This document shows, one piece after another, positions 52,279 to 60,937 of a stretch of DNA of 64,000 bases. Numbering within the stretch: the first letter of the stretch is position 1; every line of letters starts with the position of its first letter. The stretch spans positions 124,001 to 188,000 of the forward strand of contig CALUNU010000001.1 of NCBI GenBank assembly GCA_944322095.1. Direction: 5' to 3'. The notes below the pieces were generated by a model. The model saw nothing but the letters and a program-made list of their open reading frames with translations, had not been told where the DNA came from and made no database searches. This DNA comes from an uncultured Alloprevotella sp. (GTDB lineage: Bacteria > Bacteroidota > Bacteroidia > Bacteroidales > Bacteroidaceae). The translations under genes were made by a program, and so were the position numbers.

Positions 52279-54091
52279 AAACGTTCATTTGGCAGTTTTT
52301 GCAGTCGAATTGCAGGCGGAAGCGCTTGCCGTCGCTCGTTTGCAGCATGAGCGGTTCTTTCCATGGCAGGGGCTTCCCGTCCCTCGTGCAGCAGCCCAGC
52401 GCATGGCGCAGGCAGTGGCGGCATTCCATGATGCGGGCCGCGGCCGGCGGTTGCAGCTCGTAGGCCGGCTGCACGCGGGTGGCGCCATGGTCGGCATAGA
52501 AGGCGGCGGCAGCCCGGTTGGCCACGTTGGCCGTATAGTCGAGCTGCGTGGCCGGCAGCGCGGCGCTCTTGTCCTCCGCCTGGCGCAGGGGTCGTTCGTA
52601 GGTGCAGCGGTGGGCCCGCAGCAGGGCGTCGGTTGTTGCGCGGCGCCATGCGGCCAGCTGCGAGGCCGGTATGAAGCGCTCGCCCGCGGTGGCTATTTCC
52701 AGTACGGTGCATTCGAAGGGCGTGTCGCCCAGTCGTGTCAGTTGTCGCCCGATGTTTTCCCGTTGCGGCGTGCGTGCCGTTTCGTGCGGAGCGTCGAAGG
52801 CCAGGCTCACGCTCCGTCCCGTTTCGTCGCGTGCGTCGATGGCGTAGCCGGCCGCCGTTTCGCGCAGCGTGAGGCTCACGCCCAGTTTCCTTTCGGCCGA
52901 GGGGCGCGCCAGCACCTTTTCGAACGCCTGGTCGTGGTTGCGGTAGAGGGCAGTTCCCGGCCGGATCCCCTCAGGCATCTCGGCCGGAAAGAGCTCCCGC
53001 CCCTCGGCGCGGTTCAGGCGGAAGCCGTGCAGGCGCCCTTCGCGGTCCAGAAAGCAGAGCCCGTCGCCGTTGGCAAAGCGGGCCGTCGTGGCCGTCACGC
53101 TGAGGCTGCCGCGCCCCACGCGCTCCACACGTCCCACGGCTTCGCCGCGCGCTTTGGGCGTTTCGAAGCAATGTACGGGTTCACCCCGTCCGTGCAGAAA
53201 ATATTTCGTAAAGCCCCGGTTGAAGCTCTTTTCGGGCTGCGGGTCGAAGGTGGTGCGCGTTGTGCCCCACGAGGCCCGTTCGTAGTGGGCGCTGCGTCGC
53301 GCCAGCACCTTGTCGAGCTCGCGGCGATACCAGGCCGTCACGTTTTTCACGTAGGCCGCATCTTTCAGCCGTCCTTCTATTTTGAACGAAGATATGCCGG
53401 CGTCCATCATTTCTTCGAGCGAGGCCGTGCGGTTCATGTCGCGCAGCGAGAGCAGGTGGCGCCCGGCCACGACGCATTTGCCGTCGGCGTCGATCAGGTC
53501 GAAGGGCAGGCGGCAAAACTGGGCACAGCGTCCGCGGTTGGCCGAGCGGGCAAAGCAGTGCTCTGAGGCGTAGCAGCGCCCGCTGTAGCTGACGCAGAGC
53601 GCGCCGTGAACGAACGCTTCGAGCGGAACGTTCACGGCGGCGTGTATGCGGGCCGTTTCGGCCAGCGAGAGCTCGCGCGCCACGACGATCTGCGAAAAGC
53701 CGACGCTTTCCAGGAAGCGTGCCTCCTCGGGCGAGCGGTTGTCCATCTGCGTCGAGGCATGCAGGGCTATGGGCGGTAGGTTCAGGCGCAGCAAGCCGAC
53801 GTCCTGCACGATGAGGGCGTCGGCCCCGGCGCGGTAGAGGGCCCACGCGATGCGTTCGGCCTCGGCCAGTTCGTCGTCGTAGAGGATGGTGTTGAGCGTC
53901 ACGTAGACGCGGGCGTCGTACGTGTGGGCAAAGCTGCACAGCGCGGCGATGCTCTCCACGTCGTTGCCGGCCTGGGCACGTGCGCCGAAGGCCGGACCGC
54001 CTATGTAGACGGCGTCGGCTCCGTGCAGCACGGCCTCGCGGCCGCAGGCGGCGTCGCGTGCCGGCGAGAGCAGTTCTATTTTGCGTTTCAT
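52265..54091 (-). CDS. Peptidase U32 family protein (YegQ/RlhA-like)
   Basis: 608 residues from the ATG at 54091. The U32 core (about 1-280) has MKRKIELLSPARDAACGREA, LHGADAVYIGGPAFGARAQA, VQDVGLLR and the conserved His-Ala-Ser-Thr-Gln, FVHGALCVSYSGRCYASEHC with its iron-sulfur-cluster cysteines, and FKIEGRLKDAAYVKNVTAWY. A long C-terminal extension (about 290-608) ends in FDCKNCQMNVYATH. RlhA and TrhP relatives hydroxylate RNA, others act on collagen; the role here is unknown. A -7 box lies seven bases before the ATG. Confidence 0.92.
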   Translation of the reverse strand: MKRKIELLSPARDAACGREAVLHGADAVYIGGPAFGARAQAGNDVESIAALCSFAHTYDARVYVTLNTILYDDELAEAERIAWALYRAGADALIVQDVGLLRLNLPPIALHASTQMDNRSPEEARFLESVGFSQIVVARELSLAETARIHAAVNVPLEAFVHGALCVSYSGRCYASEHCFARSANRGRCAQFCRLPFDLIDADGKCVVAGRHLLSLRDMNRTASLEEMMDAGISSFKIEGRLKDAAYVKNVTAWYRRELDKVLARRSAHYERASWGTTRTTFDPQPEKSFNRGFTKYFLHGRGEPVHCFETPKARGEAVGRVERVGRGSLSVTATTARFANGDGLCFLDREGRLHGFRLNRAEGRELFPAEMPEGIRPGTALYRNHDQAFEKVLARPSAERKLGVSLTLRETAAGYAIDARDETGRSVSLAFDAPHETARTPQRENIGRQLTRLGDTPFECTVLEIATAGERFIPASQLAAWRRATTDALLRAHRCTYERPLRQAEDKSAALPATQLDYTANVANRAAAAFYADHGATRVQPAYELQPPAAARIMECRHCLRHALGCCTRDGKPLPWKEPLMLQTSDGKRFRLQFDCKNCQMNVYATH

Positions 54092-54098
54092 TGGCTTG

Positions 54099-54106
54099 CA
54101 AAGGTA
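54099..54106 (-). promoter_or_regulatory. -7 box TACCTTTG seven bases before the U32 ATG (leaderless)
   Basis: Perfect TAnnTTTG; seven bases (CAAGCCA) separate it from the ATG at 54091. Confidence 0.55.
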
Positions 54107-54174
54107 GTGCATTCTCCGTCCGCGGCGGCGTTTGCGGGGGAAAAAGTGAGAGGTTGGCGCTGCCATTTTTCAGC

Positions 54175-54351
54175 TGCCGGCTTGAAGGGCGGAGCAGGCG
54201 GCAAAAACATTTTTCGGGCCGGCATACCGGCCCGAAAAGGCGGGAAAACGGCGTGCCGCAGGCCGGAAATATTTTTTGCGGCGGAGCCCGCAGGCCGAGA
54301 CATGCAGAAGCCGCCGGAAACGTGTCGTTGCAGGCACTTTTCCGGCGGCTT
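54175..54351. repeat. Palindrome-rich intergenic block with GCCGGC motifs
   Basis: Holds TTTTCGGGCCGG / CCGGCCCGAAAA (54211-54222, 54227-54238; perfect 12-bp stem, 4-base loop) and AAGCCGCCGGAAA / TTTCCGGCGGCTT (54308-54320, 54339-54351; 13-bp stem). The first could terminate transcription in both directions; the second lies 19 bases after the stop of the downstream minus-strand gene. AAAACG and TTTTTTGC motifs match the other blocks. Confidence 0.6.
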
Positions 54352-54370
54352 GGCAGGTATGCCGCGGGGG

Positions 54371-56623
54371 CTACTTTACGCAGGCTTCCTTGCGGTAGGC
54401 CTCAAACTGCTCTTTCGAACCGTTGAATACGTTGATGTCCACCTCGGTGCGTATGCCGGCCACGCGGCCCCGCGCCGTCAGTTGCCAGAAGAGCAGACGC
54501 ACGTACGGGCGATACTCTCCGTAGCGCGCAATCCAGACGTCGTAGCGTTGCAAAGCCTCAGGGGCGTCGGGCATGTAGGTGTTGACAAACTGCTGGCTGA
54601 CGTAAAGGATGGGGCGCGTCCCCACGCGGGCCTCGACCCGCTGCAACCAGGCGAGCATCTCGCGGAACATGGCTTTTTCGCCGCCCATGGCCGCTATTTG
54701 CCGGCGGGTCAGCTCGACGTCGAGCACAGGGGGCAGGTCGCCACGGCGCGGAGCCGCCGTTTTCAGGAAGAAATCGGCCTGTGCGCGGCCCGGACGGGTC
54801 GAAAAGAAGTGGTAAGCCCCCACGGCGATGCCCCGCCGGCGCGCCTGAGCGGCGTCGGCAGCGTAATAGCGGTTGCGTATCGTGGTGCCCTGCGAGGCCT
54901 TGATGAAAACGAACGAGACGGGATAGTCGGTCTTGCCCCGGGCATGCTGCCGGGCCGTCGGGCCCAGGTCGGTGATGCGCAGCCGCGACCAGTCGATGCC
55001 GAAGCGCCGGCGGCCGCGTTCGTGCTGATAGCGCGATATGTCGATGCCATAGATGCGCCGGGCCGTGTAGACCATCTGCTCGCCGCGGAAACGGTTGTTG
55101 CGCCAGATGCCGCAGCGCACGATGTGCTCCGGCTCGACGGCGTAGCCGAAGCCGTGGCGGCGGCCGGCCTGCCATTCGCCGCGATAGTAGACGCCGTTGT
55201 CGGTGCGGTAGACGCCGCGTCCCTCGAAAGCCAGCGAGGCATCGAAGGCGCCCCGGTAGACGCCTTCGCGGTCGGAGCAGACGCCGCGGGGCAGCGTGTC
55301 GGCGCGCCAGATGCCCGTATAGGTACGTCCCAGCGTGTCGGTGAAAATGCCGAAGCCCGAACGCCGGCCCTGCAACCATCCGCCGCGGTAGCACGAGCCG
55401 TCGGCATAGCGCATTTGGCCCGTGCCGTCGCGTTTGCCATCGGTCAGCGCGCCTTCGTAGACCGTCGAGTCGGTGAGCTGGCGGCCGTAGCCCCGGCCGG
55501 CCACGAAGCGGCCGGCCGTGTTGCGCCGCAGGGGCAGGGCCCAGGTGGCGGGGGTGCTCCGATAGGCCGTGGGGGCGGCAAAGCGCTGCCGCCACCAGCC
55601 GGCCAGGTTGTGCCAGAGCGCTGCGGGATAGGGGCGGGCCCCGTAGACGGCCCGGCTGAGCGCCGAAGCGCCGACGACGCCATCGGCCGTTTTCATGCCC
55701 ACCAGCTGGCCGAAGGCGTTGACAACGGGCCCTCCCGAGGCCACCGTCATGCCGCCGGGGGCGTCGGCCGTGCGCACGACGTCGGGAACGGGCACGGCGT
55801 CGCCCCCGGCCGGCACGTCGTAGAGCAGATAGCCGAAGAGCCGGGCGGGCAGCCGGCGCGGCGTCAGGCCGGGCGGCGGGAGCAGGTAGGGAACGAAGCG
55901 GGAGGCCCCTTCGGGCAGCAGGCGGCTGCGCAGTTGGAGCACGAGCACGGACGTATCGGGCGCTGCCACGAAGTCGGCCGGCAGTTGGCAGGTAAGCACC
56001 GTTCCCGAGTCGGCCACCTGGCGGTATGTCACCGCGTAACGGTCCTCGCGCACGGCTTCCAGCCGTTTTTGACGCAGGGCTCCGTCGAACAGGGTGAGCA
56101 GAGAGTCGAGACGGGAGCGGTGGCGGACAAGGCGGCTGCGAAAGGCCATCACGTCGTTGTAGCCTTCGTCGGTTACGGTGTGCGTCCGGGCGTAATAGTC
56201 GAGCTCGTCGCTTTGCCGGGCATAGACCTCTTTCAGGTGGAGCAGGCGCTTGTGCTCTTTTTCCAGCAGGGGGCGCAGCTGCCGGTCGTCCAGACGGGCG
56301 GGGCGTCCGCGGTGAAGGTCGGCCGCGGTGAGCAGCAGTCCGTCGTTTGAACAGAAGAAACCGGTGCGGTGGCCGGTCGTTGTGGCCGAGTCGGCATAGA
56401 TGGTTATGCCATGCAGGAGGGTGTCGGCCGGAACGCCGCTGAAAAAGAGCGTATCGCCGGGGCGGACGGCCACGGCGTAGTGGCTGCGGCATTCGACGAG
56501 GCAAACGCCCCGGAGCTGCCGCCCGACGGATGCGGGAAAGAAAAAGAGCAGGCCCAGGACGACCACGGCGACGGCCGACGCCGCCATCCATAGCTTTTTG
56601 CGGGGAAGAGGACGCATTTTCAT
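54371..56623 (-). CDS. Membrane-anchored fusion: trypsin-like pseudoprotease, MORN repeats, GH25 lysozyme
   Basis: 750 residues. Membrane anchor at 12-33. Residues about 85-320 look like a serine-protease fold: GFFCSNDGLLLTAADL (89-103) has Asp102 where the catalytic His of TAAHC should be, while ASGGPVVNAFGQLVGM (295-310) keeps the Ser296. Five or six MORN-like repeats follow at about 388-515 (YEGALTDGKRDGTGQMRYAD, YYRGEWQAGRRHGFGYA). The C-terminal GH25 domain starts at GIDISRYQ (526-533, Asp528) and has LDVEL with Asp635/Glu637 as catalytic pair, and ends near 745. The lysozyme part should cleave peptidoglycan; the protease part is probably inactive and binding-only. The three-part architecture is unusual. 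Confidence 0.85.
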   Translation of the reverse strand: MKMRPLPRKKLWMAASAVAVVVLGLLFFFPASVGRQLRGVCLVECRSHYAVAVRPGDTLFFSGVPADTLLHGITIYADSATTTGHRTGFFCSNDGLLLTAADLHRGRPARLDDRQLRPLLEKEHKRLLHLKEVYARQSDELDYYARTHTVTDEGYNDVMAFRSRLVRHRSRLDSLLTLFDGALRQKRLEAVREDRYAVTYRQVADSGTVLTCQLPADFVAAPDTSVLVLQLRSRLLPEGASRFVPYLLPPPGLTPRRLPARLFGYLLYDVPAGGDAVPVPDVVRTADAPGGMTVASGGPVVNAFGQLVGMKTADGVVGASALSRAVYGARPYPAALWHNLAGWWRQRFAAPTAYRSTPATWALPLRRNTAGRFVAGRGYGRQLTDSTVYEGALTDGKRDGTGQMRYADGSCYRGGWLQGRRSGFGIFTDTLGRTYTGIWRADTLPRGVCSDREGVYRGAFDASLAFEGRGVYRTDNGVYYRGEWQAGRRHGFGYAVEPEHIVRCGIWRNNRFRGEQMVYTARRIYGIDISRYQHERGRRRFGIDWSRLRITDLGPTARQHARGKTDYPVSFVFIKASQGTTIRNRYYAADAAQARRRGIAVGAYHFFSTRPGRAQADFFLKTAAPRRGDLPPVLDVELTRRQIAAMGGEKAMFREMLAWLQRVEARVGTRPILYVSQQFVNTYMPDAPEALQRYDVWIARYGEYRPYVRLLFWQLTARGRVAGIRTEVDINVFNGSKEQFEAYRKEACVK

Positions 56624-56644
56624 CGTTCCAAAATTTTAGATAGC

Positions 56645-56652
56645 CAAAGTTA
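56645..56652 (-). promoter_or_regulatory. -7 box TAACTTTG for the GH25 fusion gene
   Basis: Perfect TAnnTTTG, leader about 14 nt. Confidence 0.5.
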
Positions 56653-56737
56653 ATGATTTCCCGCAGGACAGACGCTTGCCTGCGGGGAAGAAAGTGGGAA
56701 AAATGACGGCCGCAAAGCGTTTTCGCGGCCGGACAGA

Positions 56738-56774
56738 CGAAAGGGCGGAGCTGCCGGCACGCGGGGCTCCGCCC
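56738..56774 (-). terminator. Terminator-like hairpin after the YeiH-type gene
   Basis: GGGCGGAG (56743-56750) / CTCCGCCC (56767-56774); on the minus strand it is followed by TTTCG. Confidence 0.55.
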
Positions 56775-56802
56775 TGATGGGGACACCGCAGGGGGCAGGC
56801 GC

Positions 56803-57861
56803 TTAGACCAGATACTTGGCAATGGCGTAGCCGCCGAAGACCAGCCACAGATAAATGAGCCCCGCCAGATAGAAAGGCTTGGCGCCGGCCTGCCTGAACT
56901 TGTCGAAGCTCGTTTCGGCCCCCAAAGCGGTCATGGCCATGGTGAGGAGGAACGTATCGACGTTGCCGATGAAAGCGACGCCGCTTTCGAGCCAGCCGGC
57001 CGGTATGACCGTGAGGCTGTGCAGCCACGAGTTGAGACCGATGACCAGGAGAAAATAGAAAGCAAACCAGGGGATGGCTATTTTGCTCTTTTCGCGCACG
57101 GCGCCGCCGGCGGCTTTCCTTCCCCGCGCAAGGCAAAGGCCCATGACCACGAGAACGGGGGCCAGCAGCATGACGCGTATCATCTTGGTGATGGTGGCGG
57201 TGTCGGCTACGCGGCCGCCGGCGGCATCGATGGCGTTGCCGGCGCCGACGACGTGGGCCACCTCGTGAAGCGTCGAGCCGGTATAGACGGCTATCTGTTG
57301 CTGAGACAGGCCGTCGAGCCAGCCGGCGCGGTACATGATGGGGTAAAGAAACATGGAGAGCGTGCCGAAAATGACCACGGTGGAAACGGCCACAGCCGTC
57401 TTGTGAGGCTCGCAGCGCACCACGGGCTCGGCGCCCAGCACGGCGGCAGCTCCGCAGATGGCGCTGCCGGTGGAGGTCATGAGGGCGGTTTGGGAGTCGA
57501 TTTTCAAAAGCTTTCCCAGCAGTATGCCCCAAAGGAGGGTGCCCGCGACGATAATGACGTCGGCCGTGATGGCGGGAAGACCGATGTCGAGCACTTGCTG
57601 GAACGTCAGCTTGAAGCCATAAAGCACCACGCCGGTGCGCAGAATTTGCTTGGAACAGAACTTGATGCCCGGCACCCACGTCTGCGGCAGTTTGTTGCGC
57701 AGACTGTTGGCATAGAGCATGCCCAAAACGATGCCGACAATGAGCGGACTGAACGAAAGACGCTTGACAAAATCGAACTCGGCGATGTAGAATGCGGAGA
57801 ATGAGAACAAAACAATCAGAAGGACGCCGTGGAGCACTTCGCCCCGGTTTTCTTTGAACAT
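56803..57861 (-). CDS. YeiH/UPF0324-family putative sulfate exporter
   Basis: 352 residues from the ATG at 57861. About ten membrane helices (VLHGVLLIVLFSFSAFYIAE; SPLIVGIVLGMLYANS; VAVSTVVIFGTLSMFLYPIM; IPWFAFYFLLVIGLNSWLHS; KPFYLAGLIYLWLVFGGYAI) with the family signature MTSTGSAICGAAAVLGAEPV and YTGSTLHEVAHVVGAGNAI. The family is often annotated as putative sulfate exporter, on weak evidence. Possible link to sulfate released by the sulfatase is speculative and not supported by gene order. -7 box TACCTTTG at 57889-57896. Confidence 0.9.
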   Translation of the reverse strand: MFKENRGEVLHGVLLIVLFSFSAFYIAEFDFVKRLSFSPLIVGIVLGMLYANSLRNKLPQTWVPGIKFCSKQILRTGVVLYGFKLTFQQVLDIGLPAITADVIIVAGTLLWGILLGKLLKIDSQTALMTSTGSAICGAAAVLGAEPVVRCEPHKTAVAVSTVVIFGTLSMFLYPIMYRAGWLDGLSQQQIAVYTGSTLHEVAHVVGAGNAIDAAGGRVADTATITKMIRVMLLAPVLVVMGLCLARGRKAAGGAVREKSKIAIPWFAFYFLLVIGLNSWLHSLTVIPAGWLESGVAFIGNVDTFLLTMAMTALGAETSFDKFRQAGAKPFYLAGLIYLWLVFGGYAIAKYLV

Positions 57862-57888
57862 ATAAAGCTGTTTATGAATTTGAAAGCG

Positions 57889-57896
57889 CAAAGGTA
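57889..57896 (-). promoter_or_regulatory. -7 box TACCTTTG for the YeiH-type gene
   Basis: Perfect TAnnTTTG, leader about 22 nt. Confidence 0.5.
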
Positions 57897-57939
57897 CAAA
57901 AAGAAAGGCCATGCCGGGCCTCTTCCGTTACATTTCCGG

Positions 57940-57947
57940 TATCTTTG
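57940..57947 (+). promoter_or_regulatory. -7 box TATCTTTG for the nitroreductase gene
   Basis: Perfect TAnnTTTG, leader about 55 nt, divergent from the YeiH-type promoter 43 bases away. Confidence 0.5.
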
Positions 57948-58009
57948 CAGACGACGGGTGCGGTGCGTTGTGCACCTGCTCTTTTTCATTACTCACAAAA
58001 CATTGATTT

Positions 58010-58648
58010 ATGAAACGTACAAAACTATTGCTTATGAGTATGCTGTTGTCAACTGCCATGTTCGCACAGAACGGAGCAATCAGCCTGCCCCGGCCGGACA
58101 CGGGCCGGCCGGTCACCGTTATGCAGGCCTTGCAGCAAAGGTGTTCAACGCGGGAGTTTGCCGCCCGCGAGCTTTCGGAGCAGGACCTGGGCGACCTGCT
58201 TTGGGCGGCCAATGGCGTTAACCGCCCGGAAACGGGAAAACGCACGGCGCCCTCGGCCCTGAACCGCCAGGACGTGGATGTTTATGTGGTGAGGCAGGAC
58301 GGTTGCTACCTGTATGACGCCACGGAGCACCGGCTGGTGCCGGTTGCCGAGGGCGATTACAGAAAAGACGTGGCAGCCGGTCAGGACTTTGCTGCCGAAG
58401 CGCCCGTCTCGCTGGTGCTCGTGAGCGATTATGCCCGCATGGGCGACGTGGCATCGGCCGGGACGGCCAAGGCCTGCGCCATCGATGCGGGCATCGTGTC
58501 GCAGAACATCTCTTTATTCTGCGCTGCGGCTGAGCTGGCCACCGTGCCGAGAATGACCATGAACGAGAAGGCTTTGCGCAAAGTGCTGAAGCTGAAAGAC
58601 AGTCAGCAGCTGATGCTGAACCATCCCGTGGGATACATGAAACGGTAG
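58010..58648 (+). CDS. Exported nitroreductase-family flavoprotein (SagB-type)
   Basis: 212 residues with a signal peptide (MKRTKLLLMSMLLSTAMFAQ). The nitroreductase core has LQQRCSTREFAARELSEQDL (FMN phosphate-binding Arg and Ser), GDLLWAANGVNRPETGKRTA with the Arg/Lys of the FMN pocket, and AKACAIDAGIVSQNISLFCA in the C-terminal half. SagB-type enzymes oxidise azolines or act as thiol/quinone reductases; no cyclodehydratase partner is nearby, so a stand-alone reductase is more likely. Export of a flavoprotein is the notable point. The start is at 58010. Confidence 0.9.
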   Translation: MKRTKLLLMSMLLSTAMFAQNGAISLPRPDTGRPVTVMQALQQRCSTREFAARELSEQDLGDLLWAANGVNRPETGKRTAPSALNRQDVDVYVVRQDGCYLYDATEHRLVPVAEGDYRKDVAAGQDFAAEAPVSLVLVSDYARMGDVASAGTAKACAIDAGIVSQNISLFCAAAELATVPRMTMNEKALRKVLKLKDSQQLMLNHPVGYMKR

Positions 58649-58700
58649 GAACAGACGGAAACCGTTTCGCGCCATGCCGCTCCCAAGCGGCGACGGAACG

Positions 58701-58744
58701 GAAAAATAAAGGCGCTGCCAGGCTCGCAGAGAGCCGGCAGCGCC
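58701..58744 (-). terminator. Terminator of rho (also abuts the nitroreductase gene)
   Basis: GGCGCTGCCaGGCTC / GAGCCgGCAGCGCC stem (58711-58744) with one mismatch; on minus it is followed by TTTATTTTTC. Confidence 0.85.
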
Positions 58745-58778
58745 TTGTTGGTGGGGGCCGGACGGGCGGGCCCGCCGG

Positions 58779-60710
58779 TTATGAATTCATCGAGAGCAGA
58801 AACTCTTCGTTGTTGAGCGTAGTTTCCATGCGCTTCTTGACGTCGTTCATTGCCTCGATAGGTGTCATCTCCGAGATGTAGTTGCGGAGCACCCACATGC
58901 GGTTAAGCGTTTGCGGGTCTTGGAGAAGGTCGTCGCGGCGCGTGCTGGAAGCCACGATGTTGACCGCCGGGAAGATGCGCTTGTTGCTGAGCGTGCGGTC
59001 GAGTTGGAGCTCCATGTTTCCGGTGCCTTTAAACTCTTCGAAGATGACTTCATCCATCTTTGAGCCCGTGTCGATAAGCGCTGTGGCAATGATGGTGAGC
59101 GAGCCGCCTCCCTCGATATTGCGGGCAGCACCGAAGAAGCGCTTGGGCTTTTGGAGGGCGTTGGCGTCGACACCGCCCGAAAGCACTTTGCCCGAGGCCG
59201 GAGAGACCGTATTATAGGCTCTGGCCAGACGGGTAATGGAGTCGAGGAAAATGACAACGTCGTGGCCGCACTCTACCATGCGCTTGGCCTTTTCGAGCAC
59301 GATGCCCGCAATTTTTACGTGGCGGGCGGCCGGTTCGTCGAACGTGGAGGCAATGACTTCGGCGTTGACCGTGCGGGCCATGTCCGTGACCTCCTCGGGG
59401 CGCTCGTCGATGAGCAGCATCATCAGGTAGGTGTCGGGATGATTGGCCGCGATGGCGTTAGCAATGTCCTTCATAAGCATCGTTTTACCCGTCTTGGGCT
59501 GGGCCACAATCAAGGCGCGCTGGCCCTTGCCTATCGGGGTGAAAAGATCAACGATGCGGCGGGAAAGAGAGTCGCCTTTCCCCGTGCAGAGGCGGAACTT
59601 CTCTTCGGGGAACAGGGGGGTGAGATGTTCGAACGCCACTCTGTCGCGCACGACGTTCGGGTCGAGCCCGTTTATCCGCTCGGCTTTTAAAAGAGCAAAG
59701 TACCTCTCGCCTTCGCGCGGGATTTTAACGGAGCCCTCAACGACGTCGCCCGTCTTGAGCCCGTAGGATTTTATCTGATTCGGGGAGACGTAGATGTCGT
59801 CCGGCGAGGTCAGATAATTGTAGTCGGACGAACGGAGAAAACCAAAGCCTTCGGGCATGACTTCCAAGACGCCGCGTCCGTCCAGGATGTTGTCGAACTG
59901 GGTGTAGGCGGCAGCAGCCTGTTGCTGGCCGTGGGCCGGGGAGTAGCCGGGCGCAACGTCGGGAGCGTAGGGGGTGTAATCTTTGTTTTTTCCGTATTTG
60001 GGTGCAAACGAGTTGAAATCGCCGGCGTAGCCGCTCTCTTCGATGACGGGTATGTCTTCGATGATGATAAATTCGGACGTGGAGTGGGGAGATTTTTGGG
60101 GGGCAGGAGCTGCTTCGTCCTGCGTCTCCGTTTCATTTTCAGCGGAGGGCTCGCCTTTAAGGGCCATGCTGCTTAAGCTTTCCTTCATCTCCTGCAAATC
60201 GAACTGCGGCTCCTCGTTTTTTTCCTGGGAGGCTTGTTGCTGAATTTGCTCGCTGATGAAGTCGGGAAGCTCGGAATCGGGAGTTTCGGCGGGAGCTACG
60301 GAAGCCGGCAGGGCCTGTTCGGAAATGGGGATAACTTCTTCTTCCGTTTCCTGGGGAGCTGCAACAACCGGGGCTTGCTCGGCCTTTGCAGGGCGGCCTC
60401 TTCTTTTCTTGGGCTCGGCCGGCGCTTCGGCTGTGGGGGCTTCGGGGGCGGGCACCTTTTCAAAGCGCTCGCTTTGTCCCTGCGATGCCGAATAGATGTG
60501 GCCGGCATCTTTCTTCAAGATGCGCGTGCGCTTGGGCTTGGCCGGGGTAGCTTGCTGTCCGGCCGTTATTTCTGCCTGTGCGTCGAGGATGTCGTAGATC
60601 AAGTCCTCTTTTACTTGGCTGTGCTTATGAGGGGTGTCCATTTCGCTCGCAATAGCGCGCAATTCCTCCTCATCCTTATTCATCAAAAGGTCTTTTGTAA
60701 AAAGTGCCAT
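58779..60710 (-). CDS. rho: Transcription termination factor Rho
   Basis: 643 residues, far longer than the 419 of E. coli because of a disordered, Ala/Glu/Pro-rich insertion (about 60-270, with [16 protein letters not shown]) typical of Bacteroidetes. The N-terminal Rho_N helices are [20 protein letters not shown]; the RNA-binding cold-shock fold is [20 protein letters not shown]; the ATPase has Walker [13 protein letters not shown], Walker [14 protein letters not shown] and the Q-loop/R-loop [18 protein letters not shown]. In B. thetaiotaomicron the insertion drives phase separation; the same role here is inference. -7 box at 60842-60849 predicts a leader near 125 nt. Confidence 0.97.
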   Translation of the reverse strand: MALFTKDLLMNKDEEELRAIASEMDTPHKHSQVKEDLIYDILDAQAEITAGQQATPAKPKRTRILKKDAGHIYSASQGQSERFEKVPAPEAPTAEAPAEPKKRRGRPAKAEQAPVVAAPQETEEEVIPISEQALPASVAPAETPDSELPDFISEQIQQQASQEKNEEPQFDLQEMKESLSSMALKGEPSAENETETQDEAAPAPQKSPHSTSEFIIIEDIPVIEESGYAGDFNSFAPKYGKNKDYTPYAPDVAPGYSPAHGQQQAAAAYTQFDNILDGRGVLEVMPEGFGFLRSSDYNYLTSPDDIYVSPNQIKSYGLKTGDVVEGSVKIPREGERYFALLKAERINGLDPNVVRDRVAFEHLTPLFPEEKFRLCTGKGDSLSRRIVDLFTPIGKGQRALIVAQPKTGKTMLMKDIANAIAANHPDTYLMMLLIDERPEEVTDMARTVNAEVIASTFDEPAARHVKIAGIVLEKAKRMVECGHDVVIFLDSITRLARAYNTVSPASGKVLSGGVDANALQKPKRFFGAARNIEGGGSLTIIATALIDTGSKMDEVIFEEFKGTGNMELQLDRTLSNKRIFPAVNIVASSTRRDDLLQDPQTLNRMWVLRNYISEMTPIEAMNDVKKRMETTLNNEEFLLSMNS

Positions 60711-60841
60711 TTGTTATAAAACGTTTTGGGAGTGAACCGACGCAAAGCGATTCGCAGGATAGGAAAATTGCGTCGGCACTTATCGGAATTTGTGTTGTTG
60801 TGGATTGCTGAAATTGAAACCAATTGCGGTTTCCAGCGCTG

Positions 60842-60870
60842 CAAAAGTACGCATTTTCTTTTTAAAGCAA
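60842..60870 (-). promoter_or_regulatory. Promoter TTG-N18-TACTTTTG of rho
   Basis: TACTTTTG at 60842-60849 with TTG 18 bases upstream (60868-60870 on minus). The leader of about 125 nt is long for autoregulation by Rho. Confidence 0.6.
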
Positions 60871-60893
60871 AATGGTATGTCTATTTTTTTCCA

Positions 60894-60901
60894 TAATTTC
60901 G
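60894..60901 (+). promoter_or_regulatory. Possible -7 box TAATTTCG for the ABC-F gene
   Basis: One mismatch to TAnnTTTG, divergent from the rho promoter about 45 bases away. Confidence 0.35.
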
Positions 60902-60937
60902 CGTAATAATTCATTTTGGAAATTTTACAGGAAGCGA

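Noticed and set aside
53924-56350. Plus-strand frame of 808 codons
   Set aside because: Antisense to the GH25 fusion gene, whose MORN and lysozyme motifs are unmistakable; the long open frame follows from GC-rich third positions.
54558-56822. Minus-strand frame of 754 codons in another frame
   Set aside because: Arg/Pro/Ala-rich out-of-frame reading of the same GH25 gene; no motif.
56803-57861. Idea that the YeiH-type transporter exports sulfate from the sulfatase
   Set aside because: The two genes are about 50 kb apart with unrelated neighbours, and the 'sulfate exporter' label of this family is weak.
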